DNA of 10,385 bases from an uncultured Rikenellaceae bacterium. Lineage in GTDB: Bacteria; Bacteroidota; Bacteroidia; Bacteroidales; Rikenellaceae. Positions within the stretch are counted from its first letter, which is position 1, and each line of letters starts with the position of its first letter. Location: positions 1 through 10,385 of the forward strand of contig CAJURV010000064.1 in NCBI GenBank assembly GCA_910588925.1, given 5' to 3'. Of this stretch, positions 4,808 to 10,385 are shown one piece after another. Position numbers and translations under genes: made by a program. The notes beneath the pieces were generated by a model that searched no databases, had not been told where the DNA came from, and saw nothing but the letters and a program-made list of their open reading frames with translations.

Positions 4808-7800
4808 ATGCGTAAAGACAAGTTCATAGACATATACCGGCGCGACGATGTCACTTCGCGTCTTATCTCTGCACCGGAAGGGCTTACGTCGCTCACGGGT
4901 GCGGTGGGTTCGTCGTTTTCGTTATACGTGGCCGCCGCGGCACTCACTGCGGGAGGCACCCATGTGGTGATAGCCGACGACAAGGACAGTGCGGGTTTCA
5001 TCTATTACGATCTCCTCAACTTCATTTCGCCGGACGACCTTTTCTTCTTCCCTACCAGTTATAAACGCTCCTCGCTTTTCGGTACCGAGAGCAATTCCAA
5101 TATAGTGCAACGCACGGCTTTGCTGACGGCTCTCGGCGGCGATGCCTCACGTACTATGGTGATATGCACCTACCCCGAAGCGCTAGCCGAGAAGGTTGCG
5201 GAGGAGAGCGAGTTGCGGGCGGCTACATTGAAGATAGCGAGGGGCGACAAGGTATCGGTGGATAAGCTCGCCGAACGTCTGGTGGCGATGGGCTTCGTGC
5301 GTGACGATTTCGTGTGGGCTCCCGGTCAATATTCGGTGCGCGGCGGTATAGTCGATATCTTCTCTTACGGCGATATACACCCCTACCGCATAGACCTTTT
5401 CGGCGACGAGGTCGATTCCATCCGCATGTTCGATATCAATACTCAGCTCTCCACCGGTAGTCGCGATGCCGTGGAGGTGGTGGCCAATACGAGCGGCTCC
5501 AAAAAGGGGATGCGTCGCACCTCTTTCACCGATCTTATTAAGAGCCGTGCCGATCGTCGTTACTGGGTGGTGACCCCGTCTCATGTGGAGCGACGGCTTA
5601 ACGACATACGTGCGCAGGTACTATCGAGCCGCGGCGACGAGGGCAAGGCTTTGCTCGAAAGTCTGTGCAGCGGCCCGCAGCTTTGCCGGTCGCTCGAGGG
5701 CGAGAGGGTGATAGCCCTGCACGGCACATTCTCCGACATGAATCCGGTAGGCGATATATCGGTGAGAAAGAGTCCGCAGACAGCCATAGGCAAAAACTTC
5801 GAGCTTCTGCGAGACGATCTCGTAAAATATAAAGAGGAGGGCTACGCAAGTTATATAGTCACTCAGAACGGTGCCCAGATAGAGCGTCTGTCGGGGATCA
5901 TGGCATCAATAGGCGGTAAGAAGGAGCTTTTCGACAGCGTGGATATAACGTTGCAGGGCGGTTTCGTCGACCACGACAACAAGTTATGCGTCTATACCGA
6001 CCATCAGATATTCGAGCGTAACCACCGTTACCGTCTAATGCGCGAGCTGCCCAAGGCCGAGGGGCTGTCGGTGTCGGAGCTGCAGGAGATGAGTCTCGGC
6101 GACTATGTGGTACACATCGACCACGGCATAGGACGTTACGGCGGCCTGACCCGCTCCGTAGAGAACGGCAAGGTGGCCGAGGCGGTGAAGATAATATACC
6201 GCGACGGCGATGTGTTGCTCGTGGGGGTACACGCCCTCCACAAGATATCCAAATACAAGGACGGCGACACCGAAACGGCCCCCAAGCTCCACAAGCTGGG
6301 CGGCGGTACGTGGCAACGCCAGAAGATGACGGCCAAGAGCCGTGTAAAAGACATAGCCAAAGATCTGATAGCCCTCTATGCCAAACGCAGGGCGTCGAAA
6401 GGGTATGCATTCTCGCCCGACGGTTATATGCAACAGGAGTTGGAGGCATCGTTCCTCTACGAGGATACGCCCGACCAGCAAAAGGCCACCGAGGCGCTCA
6501 AACGCGATATGGAGGCTCCGGTACCGATGGACAGGCTGATATGCGGCGACGTCGGTTTCGGTAAAACGGAGATAGCCATACGGGCTGCTTTCAAGGCGGC
6601 TGTCGACGGCAAACAGGTGGCGGTGTTGGTGCCTACCACCGTGTTGTCGTTGCAGCACTACCGTACATTCACCCGCCGCCTCTCTGGATTGCCCGTGACG
6701 GTGGAGAACCTTTCGCGGGCCAAGAGCGCGGGGCAGGTATCCGACATATTGCGACGGCTCAAAGAGGGCAAGATAGATATAGTTATAGGCACCCACAAGC
6801 TGTTGGGTTCCAAAGTGGAGTTCCGAGATTTGGGGTTGCTCATAGTGGACGAGGAACAGAAGTTCGGCGTATCGAGCAAGGAGAAGTTGCGTAAGATGCG
6901 CGAGAGCGTCGATACCCTCACCCTCACGGCCACTCCCATACCTCGCACGTTGCAGTTCTCGCTGATGGGGGCTCGCGACCTCTCCATCATAGCCACTCCG
7001 CCCCCCAACCGTCAGCCCGTATCCACGGAGGTACACGAGTTTTCTCCCGAGATAGTAAGGGAGGCGGTAGAGGCCGAGATAGAGCGCGGTGGACAGGTAT
7101 TTTTCGTGCATAACCGCATAGAGACTATAGAGCGTGCGGCCGCCTCGGTGCAGCGCGAGCTTCCCGGGGCGCGCATAGCGGTGGCTCACGGACGCATGTC
7201 GCCGGCCCAGTTGGAGCGGGTTATGACCGACTTCATCTACGGCGAATACGACGTGCTTGTAGCCACTACCATAATAGAGTCGGGCATAGACATACAGAAT
7301 GCGGGGACCATAATAGTAAACGATGCCCAGAACTTCGGTCTCGGCGATCTGCACCAGTTGCGCGGACGCGTGGGACGCAACAACCGCAAGGCCTATTGCC
7401 TGTTGCTCACACCTCCGGTGGAGTGCATATCGGAGACGGCCCGGCGGCGTCTGAGGGCCATAGAGGAGTTCGCCGATCTGGGGGCGGGTTTCAATATTGC
7501 CATGCAGGACCTCGACATACGCGGTGCCGGCAACATGCTGGGGGCGGAGCAGAGCGGGTTCATAGCCGACATAGGCTTCGAGACATACCGTAAGATACTC
7601 GACGAAGCTATGGCCGAGCTGAAAGCCGAGGGTATAGGCACGGACAATGGCCCGGATGGCGACGGCCCGGCGGCGCGCGAGCTATACGTGAGCGATTGTC
7701 AGGTGGATATCGACGACGAGGCCTTCATTCCCGACACCTATGTTTCTAACACTGCCGAGAAGATAAAGCTGTATCGTACCATAGACGCTATGGAGACATC

Positions 7801-8161
7801 GCAGGAGGCCGAGCGTATGATAGCCGAACTTACAGACCGTTTCGGCCCCCCTCCGGAGCCGGTGAAAAGACTGCTGTCGGTGGTGTCATTACGTAAGGCG
7901 GCTATGGCTTTGGGCTTCGAGAAAGCCATTGTCAAAAACGGCTTCTTCATACTCCATTTCGTAGGTAAGCCGCAATCGCCGTATTTCAAAAGCGATGTTT
8001 TCACCTCGGTGATGCGTTTCGTGGCCGGCCAGGACGAGCGCTACAAGGTCAAACAGTCGCCGGAGAGGTTGTTGCTGTCGATAAGAGGCGTGGGCGGCAT
8101 AGACGACGCATTGGCTATATTGAGGGAGATGGGGCGACAGGTGGATAAAGACAGAGCATGA
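4808..8161 (+). CDS. mfd: Transcription-repair coupling factor
   Basis: This 1117-residue ATP-driven translocase removes RNA polymerase stalled at DNA damage and recruits UvrA, launching transcription-coupled excision repair. The UvrB-like N-terminus shows a degenerate P-loop (GAVGSSFS, 31-38), normal for Mfd, and VRGGIVDIF (177-185). The CarD-like RNA-polymerase interaction domain is at about 425-505 (GDYVVHIDHGIGRYGG, 431-446). The RecG-like motor has Walker A GDVGFGKTE (580-588, K586), DEEQKFG (681-687), TATPIPRTL (707-715), ATTIIESGIDI (819-829) and QLRGRVGR (850-857). The rest (about 950-1117) is the C-terminal inhibitory domain. Length is close to that of E. coli Mfd (1148), and all motor motifs are intact. 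It follows rng by 32 bases. Its stop overlaps the coaX start (ATGA), so it is probably the second gene of a rng-mfd-coaX-porin transcript. Confidence 0.97.
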   Translation: MRKDKFIDIYRRDDVTSRLISAPEGLTSLTGAVGSSFSLYVAAAALTAGGTHVVIADDKDSAGFIYYDLLNFISPDDLFFFPTSYKRSSLFGTESNSNIVQRTALLTALGGDASRTMVICTYPEALAEKVAEESELRAATLKIARGDKVSVDKLAERLVAMGFVRDDFVWAPGQYSVRGGIVDIFSYGDIHPYRIDLFGDEVDSIRMFDINTQLSTGSRDAVEVVANTSGSKKGMRRTSFTDLIKSRADRRYWVVTPSHVERRLNDIRAQVLSSRGDEGKALLESLCSGPQLCRSLEGERVIALHGTFSDMNPVGDISVRKSPQTAIGKNFELLRDDLVKYKEEGYASYIVTQNGAQIERLSGIMASIGGKKELFDSVDITLQGGFVDHDNKLCVYTDHQIFERNHRYRLMRELPKAEGLSVSELQEMSLGDYVVHIDHGIGRYGGLTRSVENGKVAEAVKIIYRDGDVLLVGVHALHKISKYKDGDTETAPKLHKLGGGTWQRQKMTAKSRVKDIAKDLIALYAKRRASKGYAFSPDGYMQQELEASFLYEDTPDQQKATEALKRDMEAPVPMDRLICGDVGFGKTEIAIRAAFKAAVDGKQVAVLVPTTVLSLQHYRTFTRRLSGLPVTVENLSRAKSAGQVSDILRRLKEGKIDIVIGTHKLLGSKVEFRDLGLLIVDEEQKFGVSSKEKLRKMRESVDTLTLTATPIPRTLQFSLMGARDLSIIATPPPNRQPVSTEVHEFSPEIVREAVEAEIERGGQVFFVHNRIETIERAAASVQRELPGARIAVAHGRMSPAQLERVMTDFIYGEYDVLVATTIIESGIDIQNAGTIIVNDAQNFGLGDLHQLRGRVGRNNRKAYCLLLTPPVECISETARRRLRAIEEFADLGAGFNIAMQDLDIRGAGNMLGAEQSGFIADIGFETYRKILDEAMAELKAEGIGTDNGPDGDGPAARELYVSDCQVDIDDEAFIPDTYVSNTAEKIKLYRTIDAMETSQEAERMIAELTDRFGPPPEPVKRLLSVVSLRKAAMALGFEKAIVKNGFFILHFVGKPQSPYFKSDVFTSVMRFVAGQDERYKVKQSPERLLLSIRGVGGIDDALAILREMGRQVDKDRA

Positions 8162-8886
8162 ATCTTATAATAGACATAGGTAACACTACCGCCAAAGCGG
8201 CTCTTTTCGACGGCGGCGATATCGTAGAGGAGAGGCGTTACGGCTCGTTGACGACGGCCGATACGGAGAGTATTCTCGCAGACCATCCGCATATAGAGGC
8301 TGCCATATTGTGCTCGGTAGGCTCTTACGATAAGGGTGCGGACGAGTTGTTGTCGGGGAGTATTGCCCGTTTCGTGCGGTTCGGTGCGGAGACGCCGGTA
8401 CCTATAGGCAATGCCTACGCTACGCCTGCCACACTCGGGTCCGACAGGTTGGCGGCAGCCGTGGGGGCCGTGTCGCTATACGGCGCCGATAAAAATCTGC
8501 TGATCGTCGATTTCGGTAGTGCCATAACCGTCGACACCGTGTTACGCGGAACGTTCATGGGCGGCAACATCAGCCCCGGAGCCTCCATGCGTTTCAGGGC
8601 CCTTGCCGACTATACCGCCGCTCTCCCTCTCTGCTCTTTGCCGGATGGCGACGCGCCGCTGGCCGGAAGCTCTACGCGCGAGGCAATCGAAGCAGGGGTG
8701 GTGAGGGGCATAACTGGAGAGATAGCCGGATATATCGAGGAGAGTCGTCGTCTTCACGGAGACGTGGCGGTGATTTTTACCGGCGGCGATGCGAATTATT
8801 TTGCCGGAAAGTTAAAAAATACGATATTTGTAAATCCCCGTCTGGTCGTGATAGGGTTAAACGTTATTCTTGAAAACATACGATGA
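8158..8886 (+). CDS. coaX: Type III pantothenate kinase
   Basis: The 242-residue cytoplasmic enzyme phosphorylates pantothenate with ATP, the first and committed step of coenzyme A synthesis. Type III kinases belong to the ASKHA fold, require a monovalent cation and are not feedback-inhibited by CoA as type I is. Visible motifs are LIIDIGNTTAK (3-13, phosphate-binding D6), LGSDRLAA (93-100, the pantothenate-binding GxDR motif), VDFGSAITVD (117-126, D118), GGNISPG (135-141) and TGGDA (208-212). The usual D-x-G-T-A motif has Ser instead of Thr (DFGSA), a conservative change. Length is typical of Bacteroidota members. The gene starts within the mfd stop codon and ends within the start of the barrel-protein gene, so it is probably translated by coupling on a shared message. 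Confidence 0.95.
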   Translation: MNLIIDIGNTTAKAALFDGGDIVEERRYGSLTTADTESILADHPHIEAAILCSVGSYDKGADELLSGSIARFVRFGAETPVPIGNAYATPATLGSDRLAAAVGAVSLYGADKNLLIVDFGSAITVDTVLRGTFMGGNISPGASMRFRALADYTAALPLCSLPDGDAPLAGSSTREAIEAGVVRGITGEIAGYIEESRRLHGDVAVIFTGGDANYFAGKLKNTIFVNPRLVVIGLNVILENIR

Positions 8887-10199
8887 GATTAAAAGCAATA
8901 TTGTATGCGTCGCTCCTGTCGTTTCTCGCCGTGACGGCTATGCCTGCGGCGGCACAGTTCGACAATACGCTGAACCTGTTCACTCCCTATACCCTGTACG
9001 GTGTCGGTAACCTCAACACGGGCGGTACCGCAGCGGCCGGAACCATGGCGGGTGTGGGAGCGGCCATGCGTAGCGCCACATCGTTCAATGCCGTCAACCC
9101 GGCCTCTTACAGCGCGGCATCGGCACAGACGTTCATATTCTCGTTCGGTATGCAGGGGCAGAACGACTATCTCAAGTCTAAGAACTATCGTAGCAGCCAT
9201 AATGCGTTTAACATAAACGATGTGAGCGTGCAGTTCCGTATCGCCGACAAGCTGGGGTTCGGGTTGAGCGTCACACCGTATTCGACCGTGGGTTACAAGG
9301 TGTCGTTCACCGACATGTCGTCGATTATGGCAGAGAGCGGTACTGTGAGATACAGCTACTCGGGTAGCGGCGGGTTCAACCGTCTTAAGGCCGGTTTGGG
9401 CTGGAGTCCGTTCAAGAATTTCTCCGTCGGTGTCGACATGCTCTACTATTTAGGTAATATCAAGCGTATCTCCGAGTCGAGCGTTTCCGATATAGTATCC
9501 TCCTCTACGGAATACCGTACCGTGCGTACCACCGACCGCAGGCGTATCAACACCGTCAATTTCGAGGTTGGCGCCCAGTACGAATACCCGTTGCGCGGAG
9601 GCCGTGCTTTCACCGTGGGCGTAGTATATGAGCCCAAGCGCAAGGCCGATCTCGACCATACGCGTCAGATAATAAGCGAGGGGTCGTCCGCTTCCGATAT
9701 CGTCCTCGACCTCTCAGACAAAGTGGGCTTCGATATGCCCCACAGGCTCGTGGCCGGGATAGGTTACCGTACCGACAGGCTGACTTTCGGTTTCGACTAC
9801 GACTATCAGATGTGGAAAGGCGTACTCGACAGCGAGAAGATGTCCGGTGGCGGACTATTCGAGGCTGCCGATATGCACAATGTACGCGCCGGCTTCGAAT
9901 ACACCCCCAACCGTTACGACATACGTCAGGTGATGAAACGGTGGACATATCGGGGCGGGGTGCGCTACGGTAACACCTACTACACCATGAACGGCAAAAA
10001 GATAACCGAATGCGCAATGTCGGTGGGTTTCGGCGCCCCCCTGCAACGGAACAGTTTCACCGCTGTCAACTTCGGTGCCGAAGTCGGGCGAACCGGAACA
10101 TTGAGCCGAGGCCTGTCCCGTGACACATTCGTAAGGATATATCTGGGCTTCAACATATTCGTCACCCAAGAGTGGTTCATACGCCACAGGTTCAAATAG
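8883..10199 (+). CDS. Outer-membrane beta-barrel protein, OmpP1/FadL-like
   Basis: The 438-residue precursor has a clear Sec signal peptide: MRLK, a hydrophobic core (about 5-20), and MPAAA-Q with probable cleavage after A24. The mature part is rich in alternating polar/hydrophobic strands with aromatic girdle residues, and ends in the aromatic-basic segment WFIRHRFK typical of a final barrel strand. SFNAVNPASYSA (67-78) near the N-terminus and PHRLVAGIGY (286-295) recall the NPA and later-strand motifs of OmpP1/FadL hydrophobic-substrate transporters. It is therefore probably an outer-membrane channel or lipid-handling protein; the substrate cannot be told. The gene overlaps coaX by four bases and is the last visible gene of the rng-mfd-coaX unit. 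Its last five codons and stop form part of the left arm of a 46-bp perfect inverted repeat. The family assignment is moderate; outer-membrane location is much more secure. Confidence 0.75.
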   Translation: MRLKAILYASLLSFLAVTAMPAAAQFDNTLNLFTPYTLYGVGNLNTGGTAAAGTMAGVGAAMRSATSFNAVNPASYSAASAQTFIFSFGMQGQNDYLKSKNYRSSHNAFNINDVSVQFRIADKLGFGLSVTPYSTVGYKVSFTDMSSIMAESGTVRYSYSGSGGFNRLKAGLGWSPFKNFSVGVDMLYYLGNIKRISESSVSDIVSSSTEYRTVRTTDRRRINTVNFEVGAQYEYPLRGGRAFTVGVVYEPKRKADLDHTRQIISEGSSASDIVLDLSDKVGFDMPHRLVAGIGYRTDRLTFGFDYDYQMWKGVLDSEKMSGGGLFEAADMHNVRAGFEYTPNRYDIRQVMKRWTYRGGVRYGNTYYTMNGKKITECAMSVGFGAPLQRNSFTAVNFGAEVGRTGTLSRGLSRDTFVRIYLGFNIFVTQEWFIRHRFK

Positions 10200-10275
10200 A
10201 GATGGATAAGAGACGACCCCGAAAGAGATTCTTTCGGGGTCGTCTCTTATCCATCTCTATTTGAACCTGTGGCGT
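10181..10275. terminator. 46-bp perfect inverted repeat ending the operon
   Basis: Positions 10181-10226 and 10230-10275 are exact reverse complements over 46 bases with only GAT between them. The left arm starts inside the barrel gene, covering its last five codons and stop (10182-10199). The inner part (GACGACCCCGAAAGA and its complement) looks like an ordinary bidirectional terminator stem, and TTTT follows at 10275-10278. It probably ends the operon transcript. A perfect stem this long is much more than termination needs. It would make an RNase III-type double-stranded RNA at the 3' end, and as DNA it could extrude a cruciform. A fold-back assembly artefact must also be considered. Confidence 0.75.
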
Positions 10276-10278
10276 TTT

Positions 10279-10320
10279 CGGGAGGCCTCCCGGTGTGGTC
10301 TTTCAAACGGTGCCTCCCGG
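10279..10320. repeat. 14-base palindrome and 9-base direct repeat
   Basis: CGGGAGGCCTCCCG (10279-10292) is a perfect palindrome directly after the 46-bp inverted repeat. Its right half GCCTCCCGG (10285-10293) recurs at 10312-10320. This links the long hairpin to repeat copy B and may be part of a compound repeat. No function can be assigned. Confidence 0.45.
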
Positions 10321-10321
10321 C

Positions 10322-10362
10322 GGGCCATTCCATGGAGAGTTACTTTTGTCACTCGACAAAAG
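10322..10362 (-). repeat. Dispersed palindromic repeat element, copy B
   Basis: CTTTTGTC (10343-10350) and GACAAAAG (10355-10362) form a perfect 8-bp stem around ACTC. Read on the minus strand, the core TTTGTCGAGTGACAAA is identical to that of copy A at 478-493, including the GAGT loop. The flanking block CATGGAATGGCCC (minus strand, 10334-10322) differs at one base from copy A's 516-528. The distance between core and block is 12 bases shorter than in copy A. The element may continue past the window edge. Confidence 0.65.
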
Positions 10363-10385
10363 AACACGTTTTCGACAAGCCGAGA

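Noticed and set aside
6035..7354. Minus-strand open frame of 439 codons opposite mfd
   Set aside because: mfd carries all its helicase motifs across this span; the antisense frame has no recognisable domain or start context.
1..10385. Search for a defence, secretion or mobile system
   Set aside because: All sizeable genes are housekeeping families, and no transposase, integrase, toxin-antitoxin pair or CRISPR repeat is visible; the unusual content is limited to hairpins and repeats.

Overview
The window looks like chromosomal DNA of a member of the Bacteroidota, most likely Bacteroidales. Two promoters match the phylum's TTG-N19/20-TAnnTTTG pattern, starts lack Shine-Dalgarno sequences, and the genes include a Bacteroidota-type small HU protein, a type III pantothenate kinase and an outer-membrane beta-barrel protein. 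The genus cannot be fixed from this sequence alone. The genes are core housekeeping genes; I found no defence system, integrase, transposase, CRISPR array, tRNA or rRNA.

Layout. Positions 1-635 hold no credible gene but are rich in palindromes: small hairpins near the start, a repeat element at 451-528, and a 29-bp perfect inverted repeat at 557-631 whose right arm carries the likely -35-like element of the ilvE promoter. ilvE (branched-chain aminotransferase) and ispD (MEP-pathway cytidylyltransferase) follow with a start/stop overlap. A second strong promoter then drives an AT-richer unit: an HU-family DNA-binding protein and a 30-residue, extremely basic protein resembling the bS22/mS38 (AURKAIP1/COX24-type) ribosomal proteins, closed by a hairpin/T-tract terminator.

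A third unit starts about 200 bases on: rng (RNase E/G family), mfd (transcription-repair coupling factor), coaX (type III pantothenate kinase) and a signal-peptide-bearing beta-barrel protein of OmpP1/FadL-like character. The last three are joined by ATGA overlaps. The unit ends in a 46-bp perfect inverted repeat (3-base centre) that begins inside the last codons of the barrel gene. Just beyond lies a second copy of the repeat element seen at 451-528, in the opposite orientation.

The genes span amino-acid metabolism, isoprenoid and CoA supply, nucleoid structure, ribosome function, RNA turnover, transcription-coupled repair and the outer membrane. They read as a run of house-keeping operons rather than one dedicated pathway. 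The unusual content is in the non-coding DNA: very long perfect hairpins at the operon ends and a paired dispersed palindromic repeat.
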